A stretch of DNA of 12,830 bases from CAZDJQ01 sp964505765 (lineage in GTDB: Bacteria > Patescibacteriota > Microgenomatia > UBA12405 > JAHJSD01): contig CAZDJQ010000024.1 in assembly GCA_964505765.1 (NCBI GenBank), positions 1-12,830 on the forward strand, given 5' to 3'. The position numbers and the translations under genes are program-made. How positions within the stretch are numbered: the stretch's first letter is position 1; the number at the start of each line of letters is the position of its first letter. Below the pieces are notes generated by a model that saw nothing but the letters and a program-made list of their open reading frames with translations, was not told the origin of the DNA and did not search any database. Shown piece by piece: positions 5,642-11,898 of this stretch.

Positions 5642-6675
5642 TCTCCTACTAAAACAAATTTTGCCATCTCCAGCAAACGACAAGAATACCCGTATTCATT
5701 ATCATACCAAGCGGAAATTTTTATCATGTCATCAGAAATCACCTTTGTCATCGGCAAATCTACTATTGCCGAAGCGGAGTTGCCGATAATGTCCTGCGAA
5801 ACCAACGGTTCATAAGAAACTTTCACCAAACCGACTAAATCTCTACTTGCCGCTTCCTCTATCAACTGATTAACTTCATCCATCGTCGTCATTTTGTGGG
5901 TTTTAAAAACCATTTCAGAATATGAACCGCAAAGAACCGGAACCCGGATTGCCCCTGCCGCAAATCTCCCGCCCACCTCTGGATAAGCAGCAATAACCGA
6001 ATTTGCCGCTCCGGTTCCGGTCGGAACAATACTCCCCGTCCCTGCTCTTGCCCGCCGTAAATCCCGATGCGATCCGTCAACAATGTTTTGACTGGAAGTC
6101 AGGGCATGGATCGTCGTCATAATACACTCTTCAAAGCCAAACCGCTGATCAACCAATTTAACAATCGGGGCGACACAATTGGTGGTGCACGACCCCATTT
6201 CAATTAAAGCCTCACCTTGGTATTGATCTTGATTAACTCCTAAAAGATAAATAGGAACATCTTCGGCCGGAGCTGAAATAATCACTCTTTTCGGCCCGCC
6301 GCCTTTAAAATGTTTTTCTGCCTCTCTGCTTCGAAAAACCCCGGTGCATTCTAAAACCACGTCAACGTCATAATTTTGCCACGGAATTTTCCCCGGGTTT
6401 CTTTCTGCTAAAATCGGAATTTCATTCCCGCCGATATTAATTTGGCCAATTTCTTTTGCTCTTTCCGGCTGTTCAGTTCTGATCGTTGCTGGAAACCGGC
6501 CGTATACCGAATCATATTTTAAAAGATGGGCCCAGCCGACTGCATCCATTGATCCGGAAGTATTAACCGCCGCCAATTCAAAATCCGACTGATATTCCTG
6601 CCACCAAGCCCGAGCGACCGCTCTCCCTATCCGCCCGAAACCATTAATTGCCACCCTGATTTTCCTGTTTGCCAT
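5638..6675 (-). CDS. gap: Glyceraldehyde-3-phosphate dehydrogenase, class I (divergent)
   Basis: A 345-residue cytosolic glycolytic enzyme that oxidises glyceraldehyde-3-phosphate to 1,3-bisphosphoglycerate. Seen: NAD(P) loop NGFGRIGR (11-18), LLKYDSVYGRF (51-61), catalytic Cys in SCTTNC (C163), catalytic His in TTIHALT (H190), HRDLRRARAG (203-212), PTGTGAA (218-224) and AWYDNEYGYS (322-331). The active-site lead-in is IEMGSC instead of the common SNASC. The cofactor strand ends AVNTSGS (37-42), with no Asp after VN where strict NAD enzymes usually have it, so NADP use is possible. The frame is open to an ATG at 6738, but a perfect -35/-10 pair lies inside those 21 codons, and MANRKIRVAINGFG is the normal start. 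The stop overlaps the acyP stop by four bases. Confidence 0.95.
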   Translation of the reverse strand: MANRKIRVAINGFGRIGRAVARAWWQEYQSDFELAAVNTSGSMDAVGWAHLLKYDSVYGRFPATIRTEQPERAKEIGQINIGGNEIPILAERNPGKIPWQNYDVDVVLECTGVFRSREAEKHFKGGGPKRVIISAPAEDVPIYLLGVNQDQYQGEALIEMGSCTTNCVAPIVKLVDQRFGFEECIMTTIHALTSSQNIVDGSHRDLRRARAGTGSIVPTGTGAANSVIAAYPEVGGRFAAGAIRVPVLCGSYSEMVFKTHKMTTMDEVNQLIEEAASRDLVGLVKVSYEPLVSQDIIGNSASAIVDLPMTKVISDDMIKISAWYDNEYGYSCRLLEMAKFVLVGD

Positions 6676-6684
6676 CCTAGTTCC

Positions 6685-6713
6685 AGGATAATTGACTTTT
6701 AGCCAATTGTCAA
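6685..6713 (-). promoter_or_regulatory. GAPDH promoter with an overlapping inverted repeat
   Basis: On the minus strand TTGACA (6708-6713) and TATCCT (6685-6690) are 17 bases apart; nine bases then lead to the ATG, so the mRNA would have about three leader bases. An inverted repeat AATTGAC/GTCAATT (6690-6696 and 6709-6715, 12-base spacer) covers the -35 and reaches the -10, a plausible repressor site. Confidence 0.7.
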
Positions 6714-6716
6714 TTT

Positions 6717-6923
6717 TTAATAATCCGCTCTCAGGCACATTCTTGCCACTTGTTTTGGATTGTCTTCAGCTAACTCAGCAATCCTCTCACGCTCTTTTTG
6801 TTTTGCTTTCCGGCTCCTCGGGTATCCCCTTCCTATTTCTTGATTTAAACGACAAGGACCGTTGCCGGGATAACAACCGCAAATTTTGTTTATTTCATAA
6901 CACCAGTCAGGTCGGTCTGTCAT
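6717..6923 (-). CDS. Small Cys-rich hypothetical protein
   Basis: A 68-residue frame directly upstream of the GAPDH promoter. The N-terminal third has C8, C15, C17 and C24 (WCYEINKICGCYPGNGPC), a spacing that could bind zinc or an iron-sulfur cluster. The C-terminal half is a basic then amphipathic helix (RKAKQKERERIAELAEDNPKQVARM). I do not recognise the family. It ends just before the GAPDH -35 box, as expected of a real gene, and a purine-rich AGAGAAAG precedes the ATG. The opposite strand also has an open frame here, but it lacks such features and would cross the GAPDH start region. No clear promoter is visible. Confidence 0.5.
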   Translation of the reverse strand: MTDRPDWCYEINKICGCYPGNGPCRLNQEIGRGYPRSRKAKQKERERIAELAEDNPKQVARMCLRADY

Positions 6924-7011
6924 ACTTTCTCTTTATCCTAACATAATTTAAACAATATATTATCTGCCGAAAAGTAAATTGCCGATCTTTAAGAACAAAT
7001 AATTTAGTTTC

Positions 7012-7041
7012 TTGACAAATAAAAATTAGTTGGGTTATAGT
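7012..7041 (+). promoter_or_regulatory. Promoter of the ECF transporter-phosphoribosyltransferase operon
   Basis: A perfect TTGACA (7012-7017) and TATAGT (7036-7041) lie 18 bases apart. Transcription should start near 7047-7049, about 180 bases before the first coding base, in contrast to the nearly leaderless promoters elsewhere in the window. Confidence 0.75.
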
Positions 7042-7047
7042 GAAATT

Positions 7048-7202
7048 AGTTGTAACTCAAGGCGAATCCGGTTCACTGTTTACAGCGTAAGGTCTCAATC
7101 AAGCTGGAAATCAAATATATGAAACCGCGCTCAAAAACACTAGATTATTATCTGTATTTTATGTGTTACTTAACCGCCTCGACTTAAAGTCGGGGCTTTT
7201 TT
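7048..7202 (+). promoter_or_regulatory. Structured leader RNA ending in an intrinsic terminator (candidate riboswitch, class unknown)
   Basis: About 150 bases of non-coding leader between promoter and terminator. Pairings visible by eye: a closing helix GUUGUAAC (7049-7056) with GUUAC..AAC (7165-7174, bulged); UCCGGUU (7067-7073) with AGCUGGA (7102-7108); alternatively CGGUU (7069-7073) with AACCG (7123-7127); a hairpin UAGAU/AUCUG (7141-7145, 7150-7154); and AACAC/GUGUU (7136-7140, 7163-7167). AACUCAAGGCG (7054-7064) also complements 9 of 11 bases of the terminator's 5' side (7175-7185), so an antiterminator state is possible. The purine, TPP, SAM, cobalamin, THF, preQ1 and T-box cores I know are not present. 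The downstream transport and salvage genes make a nucleobase or nucleotide ligand a reasonable guess. The pairings were not computed. Confidence 0.55.
7176..7202 (+). terminator. Intrinsic terminator (attenuator) in the leader
   Basis: A nine-pair stem GCCTCGACT/AGTCGGGGC (7176-7184, 7188-7196, one T-G pair) with loop TAA, followed at once by six T (7197-7202). It lies between the promoter and the first gene on the same strand, so it must be read through for the operon to be expressed. Confidence 0.85.
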
Positions 7203-7213
7203 AATGAAAGAAG

Positions 7214-7223
7214 AAAGGAGGTG
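7214..7223 (+). promoter_or_regulatory. Strong Shine-Dalgarno of the first operon gene
   Basis: AAAGGAGGTG, five bases before the ATG at 7229, is a near-perfect complement of the 16S 3' end and fixes the start. It is the strongest ribosome binding site in the window. Confidence 0.9.
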
Positions 7224-7228
7224 AAAAA

Positions 7229-7972
7229 ATGGAAGAATTATTGCAACAACTGGCCGGAATCACTCCGGAAGGCGGCTTGGCTGGCTTAATTTCCAGCCTT
7301 TCCCCGGCAATTTATTTAATCGGCTGCGGCATAATCCTCGGTTACATTATCTTGGCGAAGCTGAACCCTAATAAATTCAGACTGACTGATGCTGAAACAG
7401 GGACGGATTTAACCATGGGCTTATTAATGGGCGCTATATCCGGCGCTTTAACCGGTCTTTTATGGTGGAGCTGGAACCCGATAAAAGTTGTTCCGCCTTA
7501 TATTCATTTAAGGATATTTAGTTTTTTTGTCCCGTTGGTCGGAATTATTTTTGGCCGAGGCACCGGCTTTATCTGCGGTTGGATCGCAACAATGGTCTGG
7601 GCGCCTCTATCAGGCGCTTTTACTCCACTGCACACCCCGATTTTTGACGGAATTTTTGTGGGTTTAACCGGGTGGCTGCCGGCAGTCATGATTCGCGGCG
7701 ATAAAACCAAACACGAACTGTTGGACAAAATTCAAACTGCCCCTGTCAATTGGTATTTGAAAATTGGCGCTGTCTGTTTATTTGCCGGCTTATTTATGGC
7801 TTTTTTTGTTGCCGCCAGCTTGGAAATCTTAACTCCGTTAACTTTTTGGACAGCATTTTGGGCAATTGGAGTAATCAGCGATACCGCCCCAATGCTTATA
7901 TTTACCGCACCTAGCGTTCACGCTTTATTAAAAGCAACTCGTAAAGCTTGGACTTGGATGCCGAATTTTTAA
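7229..7972 (+). CDS. ECF-type substrate-binding membrane protein (putative S component), substrate unassigned
   Basis: A 247-residue protein with about six membrane spans (roughly 26-44, 62-82, 97-125, 138-155, 178-200 and 205-227). Gly-rich helices such as LLMGAISGALTGLL (65-78) and GIIFGRGTGFICGWIA (105-120) resemble ECF substrate-binding subunits. I cannot place it in a named S family (RibU, ThiT, BioY, FolT, QueT and so on). It is assigned mainly because EcfT and EcfA follow it in the same operon: in ECF systems the S subunit binds the substrate and topples in the membrane when driven by the ATPase-EcfT module. The two phosphoribosyltransferases downstream point to a base-like substrate (inference). 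An alternative is a membrane protein of other function that happens to head the operon. Confidence 0.7.
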   Translation: MEELLQQLAGITPEGGLAGLISSLSPAIYLIGCGIILGYIILAKLNPNKFRLTDAETGTDLTMGLLMGAISGALTGLLWWSWNPIKVVPPYIHLRIFSFFVPLVGIIFGRGTGFICGWIATMVWAPLSGAFTPLHTPIFDGIFVGLTGWLPAVMIRGDKTKHELLDKIQTAPVNWYLKIGAVCLFAGLFMAFFVAASLEILTPLTFWTAFWAIGVISDTAPMLIFTAPSVHALLKATRKAWTWMPNF

Positions 7973-7979
7973 TTTGACC

Positions 7980-8014
7980 GGAGGCTTAAGAAGTTTCAAA
8001 CTACTTAAGCCTCC
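7980..8014 (+). promoter_or_regulatory. Intercistronic hairpin between S component and EcfT genes
   Basis: A perfect 11-pair stem GGAGGCTTAAG/CTTAAGCCTCC (7980-7990, 8004-8014), with an inner AGTT/AACT pairing across an A-A mismatch, starts 7 bases after the stop and ends 10 bases before the next ATG. The following bases are TTCTTG, not a T-run, so it is a weak terminator at best. It more likely protects the 3' end of the upstream message or lowers EcfT/EcfA expression relative to the S subunit. Confidence 0.7.
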
Positions 8015-8024
8015 TTCTTGACTA

Positions 8025-8843
8025 ATGATCAATAATTTATTTAATCAGCAAACCAATTCAAAATTTCAACAGCTTGATCCCCGAATAAGGTTGTTTTGGT
8101 CGCTGATTATTTCTGTTCTTGCCTTATTATGGTCAAAACCCATCCCTTTAATTTTAGTTATTTTAACCCTGATCCCGGTTTGGCTTTACTCCAACCGGTT
8201 TAAACAATCACTGCTTGCCGGCCTGCGGTTGATCCCCTATCTTATTTTTTTGTTTATTTTGCAGATAATTATCAAGTTTGTTTTTGAACCGCCCGGAACT
8301 GATTATCTGTTCAAATTTCACGGGATGACCATCAGTGAATTAGAAATTATAAAAGCCGGAGTGGAAACCCTGCGTTTCTTTATTATGCTGCAAGCCGCCC
8401 AGTTAATTTTAAAAACAACCGATTTCGGCGAATTAACTTCCGCCATTAGACAATCAATCCCCAGTCTAGGCGGAAAAACTAAACAGGCAAAAGAAGCCTT
8501 TGCTTTTATCGTCGGCACTGCTTACCAATCCATCCCCTTGCTCGGTGAAGAAATTAACCAGGTTGTTGAAGTCCAAAAAGCCCGGGGGGTGGAAATTAGG
8601 CAGGGTAATAAACTTCAACAGGTAAAAAAGATTTCCCGCTTGGGAATGCCCCTATTTATCCGCTGTATGGAATTAACAAAATTCAGCGGCCTCGCCCTGC
8701 TTAATTTTGGTTTCAGCACTCAAGATGAACGTTCAATCTACCGCCGGCTGTCTTTAAATAAAAAAGACTGGTTTGTCCTCGGCCTCTTTCTCACTGTTTT
8801 GATTGTTGCCGGAATTATTAAGTTTAAATACCCTTATTTATGA
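8025..8843 (+). CDS. ecfT: ECF transporter transmembrane component EcfT
   Basis: A 272-residue integral membrane protein that scaffolds the ATPase and the S subunit. LDPRIRLFWSL (17-27) is the typical N-terminal EcfT motif, followed by four or five membrane spans and a cytoplasmic coupling region with VQKARGVEIRQG (183-194), containing the first conserved ARG. The second coupling helix normally carries another x-R-G near ALEARGF; here the matching place reads SGLALLNFGF (221-230), so the second Arg is lost. A final span (249-266) closes the protein, as in the family. No Shine-Dalgarno is visible; the ATG lies just behind the intercistronic hairpin. The gene overlaps EcfA by ATGA (8840-8843), so the two are translationally coupled. 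Confidence 0.88.
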   Translation: MINNLFNQQTNSKFQQLDPRIRLFWSLIISVLALLWSKPIPLILVILTLIPVWLYSNRFKQSLLAGLRLIPYLIFLFILQIIIKFVFEPPGTDYLFKFHGMTISELEIIKAGVETLRFFIMLQAAQLILKTTDFGELTSAIRQSIPSLGGKTKQAKEAFAFIVGTAYQSIPLLGEEINQVVEVQKARGVEIRQGNKLQQVKKISRLGMPLFIRCMELTKFSGLALLNFGFSTQDERSIYRRLSLNKKDWFVLGLFLTVLIVAGIIKFKYPYL

Positions 8844-10312
8844 ACCGGATTTTTGAAGTAAAAAACTTTTCTTATCAGTATCCGCAAACCGACAATTATC
8901 AACTTAAAGATTTAAATTTTAAGGTTTCCCAAGGTGAAGTTTTGGGTATTTTCGGCAAAAGCGGAGCCGGCAAAACCACGCTGCTGCACTGCTTATCCGG
9001 GTTTATCCCCCACTTTTTCCGCGGGGGAAAATATCAAGGAGAAATAAAGTTTTTAAATAAAAAAATCACCGACTACTCTTTAACCGAACTAACCAAACAG
9101 CAGGGAGTGGTTTTTCAAAATCCCTCAACTCAATTGTTCGGCCTGACTGTTGAAGATGCCCTGGCTTTTGGATTGGAAAATCTCAACCTGGCTAAAAAAG
9201 AAATCGCTAAAAGAATCAATAAAACTTTAACCGAACTAAATATTGCTCACTTAAAAACCCGTCAAACTCTAAATTTATCCGGCGGTGAAAAACAATTAGT
9301 TGCGATTGCTTCTATGCTGGTGATGAAACCCAAGGCGATTATTTTTGATGAGACCATCTCGGCTTTAGACCAAAAAGCTCAAAACAAAATTAGAAGCATT
9401 CTAACTCAACTAAAAAACCAGGGGATGACGATGATTTTAATTGATACCGACCTGGACTGGCTGGCAACCGTTAGCGACCAGATTCTTATTCTCAATCAAG
9501 GCAGACAAATTTACAAAGGCAGGACCGACGCTTTAAATAATAATCCTGATTTATTAAACAAAACCGGCTTAAAAATGACTGAAGCCCTTGATTACCAACC
9601 GGTTAAACATAATCAGAGTCTGGTTAAACTTGATTGTGTTAGTTATCATTACCAAAACCAGCTGGCAGTCAATAATATCAGCGGTACAATTGACCGCGGC
9701 ACTTGTTTGGGATTAATCGGCCATAATGGATCGGGCAAAACTACTTTAACCAAAGTTTTAGCCGGGATTTATCAACCGCAGAAAGGCAGGGTTTTCATCC
9801 AAGGAAAAAACATCCACCATCTGCCGACCAAACAAAAAGTCCAGAAAGTAGGATATTTATATCAAACCCCATCCAATATGTTCATCAAATCAACCGTTAA
9901 ACAAGAATTAGAATTCAGCTATCATGAATTGGGTATCGGCCAGACCGTCCCCTTAAAAAAAATCAACCTCCAGGGATTGGAAACTGCTTCTCCGCATGAA
10001 TTATCTGCCGGCCAGCAGCAAAGATTGGCCTTAGGCTGTCTGCTGTCCACTAATCCGGAAATTTTAATTCTCGATGAACCGACCTTGGGCCAGACTCAGA
10101 ACGACCGGGAAAAACTGCGTCAATTAATTTTTAAATTACAAAAAAAAGGAAAAACCATTATCCTTATTTCACATGATTGGCGGCTGGTGGCTCAGACAGC
10201 AAACAGTGTTTGGGTCATGGACCAAGGCAGATTAATTAAAAGCGGTCCAACAAAAAAATTAATGAACAATAAAGAATTTTTTAATAATTTAAATTTACCG
10301 CTTCCGTGGTGA
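8840..10312 (+). CDS. ecfA: ECF transporter ATPase, tandem EcfA-EcfA' fusion
   Basis: One 490-residue chain holds two ABC ATPase domains that supply power to the transporter. Domain 1: Walker A GKSGAGKT (39-46), Q-loop FQNPSTQLFG (92-101), signature LSGGE (146-150), Walker B AIIFDE (166-171). Domain 2: Walker A GHNGSGKT (294-301), Q-loop LYQTPSNMF (340-348), signature LSAGQ (388-392), Walker B ILILDEPT (408-415), H-loop SHD with H445. In domain 1 the H-switch position reads LIDTDLDW, with Thr (203) instead of His, and the D-loop region is DETISALD rather than DEPTSGLD. That makes the two sites unequal, as in some heterodimeric ABC pairs with one weak site. The start is fixed by the ATGA overlap with ecfT. 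The fused form matches the single-gene arrangement known from some ECF modules. Confidence 0.9.
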   Translation: MNRIFEVKNFSYQYPQTDNYQLKDLNFKVSQGEVLGIFGKSGAGKTTLLHCLSGFIPHFFRGGKYQGEIKFLNKKITDYSLTELTKQQGVVFQNPSTQLFGLTVEDALAFGLENLNLAKKEIAKRINKTLTELNIAHLKTRQTLNLSGGEKQLVAIASMLVMKPKAIIFDETISALDQKAQNKIRSILTQLKNQGMTMILIDTDLDWLATVSDQILILNQGRQIYKGRTDALNNNPDLLNKTGLKMTEALDYQPVKHNQSLVKLDCVSYHYQNQLAVNNISGTIDRGTCLGLIGHNGSGKTTLTKVLAGIYQPQKGRVFIQGKNIHHLPTKQKVQKVGYLYQTPSNMFIKSTVKQELEFSYHELGIGQTVPLKKINLQGLETASPHELSAGQQQRLALGCLLSTNPEILILDEPTLGQTQNDREKLRQLIFKLQKKGKTIILISHDWRLVAQTANSVWVMDQGRLIKSGPTKKLMNNKEFFNNLNLPLPW

Positions 10313-10324
10313 AAGGAGTTTGTG

Positions 10325-11152
10325 ATGCCCAATTCCAATAACCTAATTACTATTTCTGAAAACAAAATTTTGCGCCATATCTGCCACCCAATACCGGATA
10401 GTCAGAAAACCGCTGAAATTCAGAAAATTCCGGTTGACAAAAACCGTCTGCCGGCTTGGCCGCCGGATTCTTTTTATCTGGCTGATATCGGAACCGAAAC
10501 TGATCCGCTGCTTTTGGAATTAAGACTTGAGCCGGCTTCTGAAGATCTATGGATTGCCTTGCTGATGACTAATGAACGGACCCCAAGGGATTTGGAAGCA
10601 ATCAGCCGGCGTTTAAACCAAAAATTAAACCAAGAAGGAATTGACTATCAAGTAGCAATCGGGGTGGAAACTTTAGGCTCAAAACTCTCTCAAGAAATGG
10701 CTAGATTAAAAGGGCCGAACACCTTATTAACCAGCTTTCAAAAAGGCAAACCACGACTGGAAAAGGGGAAACTGATTTTGGGACCGCCGAAAAACTGGAT
10801 TAGTCTGGACAATTCGGTCACCGTCCGCTCTGGAACCGGCGGCAAAGCCCCTCAAGCTTTATTTATGGACCCGAAAATCGCCGCCGCCTTAGAAAATAAA
10901 CCGGTAGTAATTGTCGACGATGCCAGATTAACTTCCGGAACCATGAATTCTTCAATTGAGCTGGCCAGAAAAATCGGACTGAATTTGACAGCAGTAGCTA
11001 CGGTTTTAAATGAAGCCGATCAAACCCAGCAACTAAAAGGGGTTCCTTATATTAGTTTGACTAAAGTGCCGGTTTTCAACCGCGACAACAACGGTCTGCA
11101 TCCGGTTGAAGGTTCATTTAACGGGGTCCGCAACTTTTATTTAGAAAAATAA
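10325..11152 (+). CDS. Phosphoribosyltransferase-like protein (first of two)
   Basis: A 275-residue protein with a type I phosphoribosyltransferase core: GVETLGSKLSQEMARLKG (113-130) and SFQKGKPR (137-144), matching the E-x-x-G and K-x-x-x-P parts of adenine/xanthine-type enzymes, and the PRPP loop VVIVDDARLTSGT (194-206). Such enzymes join a free base to PRPP to make a nucleoside monophosphate. An N-terminal stretch of about 75 residues and an insert around 148-180 make it longer than APRT (about 170-180 residues). AAAGGAG (10312-10318) is six bases before this ATG; a GTG directly upstream (10322) is too close to it, so 10325 is preferred. The ribosome binding site begins within the ecfA stop codon. 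Operon position supports trapping of whatever the transporter imports (inference). Confidence 0.82.
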   Translation: MPNSNNLITISENKILRHICHPIPDSQKTAEIQKIPVDKNRLPAWPPDSFYLADIGTETDPLLLELRLEPASEDLWIALLMTNERTPRDLEAISRRLNQKLNQEGIDYQVAIGVETLGSKLSQEMARLKGPNTLLTSFQKGKPRLEKGKLILGPPKNWISLDNSVTVRSGTGGKAPQALFMDPKIAAALENKPVVIVDDARLTSGTMNSSIELARKIGLNLTAVATVLNEADQTQQLKGVPYISLTKVPVFNRDNNGLHPVEGSFNGVRNFYLEK

Positions 11153-11157
11153 ATAAG

Positions 11158-11898
11158 ATGAACAATCTAGATTGGGAACATAATCCCGGAACAATTACCA
11201 AAAATAACCGCCGATGGCAGTGGCTGACTGAACTCGGCCCTTACACTCTTAATTTAGATATTGTCCCTCTGCCTAAACAAGACCAACAGCGGCAGATTGG
11301 CATCGCTTCTTTTGTGGTGATGGAACAAAACCAAAACTTTTTAAACTATGTTGCTGATTTACTGGCAGAATCAATTATTAAAAATTTAGACGACCATAAA
11401 AAAGCTATTCTGTTGACAGCAGAGGCTAAAGGGTCACATTTTACCCCATGGGTATGGAAAAATATTAATATCAATTATCCACAGCGGCTTCACGATCGAA
11501 TAATCACTTTGCGTAAAGGCCGGCCAAAAGTTTATATGCCGAACCCGACCGCAATTACCTATCAATCAATTACCTCAACCAAACCTCAAAGACTCAACCT
11601 GCCTCCTAAAGACAAACGCCTGCTGAAAAGCTTGGATCTAGGAAACTATCAATTAGTTTTTGTTGATGATTTTATCGGTAAAGGCGGAACAGTAGTCGGG
11701 GTTCATAAATTATTTAAAAAATTAGGATTTTCTCCACCCCGGCTGGCCAGTGTAATCGGCTCTGACGGCAATTTATTCAAAAAGACTTTCAAAAATAACC
11801 AAATTAAAATTAAACTGATTCCCCGCCCTTTATTGCTGAAACTGCCGACTTTTACAAGATCAAGCCAAAACAAAAACTGGCAGATAAAACAACATTAA
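11158..11898 (+). CDS. Phosphoribosyltransferase-like protein (second of two)
   Basis: A 246-residue protein with a divergent type I phosphoribosyltransferase core: LLTAEAKGSHFTPWVW (85-100) as the E-x-x-G substrate loop, ITLRKGRPKVYMP (116-128) as the R-K-x-x-x-P element, and PRPP loop LVFVDDFIGKGGT (166-178). It aligns only in these motifs with the preceding gene product, so this is an old duplication or two separately recruited enzymes. It starts five bases after the previous stop, with no clear Shine-Dalgarno, which suggests re-initiation by the same ribosomes. Likely role: nucleobase salvage, possibly as a partner of or with different base specificity from its neighbour. Its TAA shares TTAA (11895-11898) with the stop of the YibE/F gene on the other strand. 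Confidence 0.78.
   Translation: MNNLDWEHNPGTITKNNRRWQWLTELGPYTLNLDIVPLPKQDQQRQIGIASFVVMEQNQNFLNYVADLLAESIIKNLDDHKKAILLTAEAKGSHFTPWVWKNININYPQRLHDRIITLRKGRPKVYMPNPTAITYQSITSTKPQRLNLPPKDKRLLKSLDLGNYQLVFVDDFIGKGGTVVGVHKLFKKLGFSPPRLASVIGSDGNLFKKTFKNNQIKIKLIPRPLLLKLPTFTRSSQNKNWQIKQH

Noticed and set aside
6676..6738. Upstream extension of GAPDH to the ATG at 6738
   Set aside because: These codons contain the -35 and -10 boxes, and the family starts at the K-x-R-V-A-I-N-G-F-G segment.
6692..6946. Plus-strand 84-codon frame opposite the small Cys-rich ORF
   Set aside because: Low-complexity hydrophobic and Ser-rich translation, no ribosome binding site, and it overlaps the GAPDH promoter and start.
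7110..7135. T-box, from GAAACCGCG in the leader
   Set aside because: The conserved GGTGG part of the T-box sequence, stem I elements and a specifier loop are missing, and the downstream genes are not amino-acid related.
7048..7202. Cobalamin riboswitch, from AATCC and CACTGT-like strings in the leader
   Set aside because: The B12-box order and the GCCACTG core with its flanking helices are not present, and the element is too short; the strings are probably chance.
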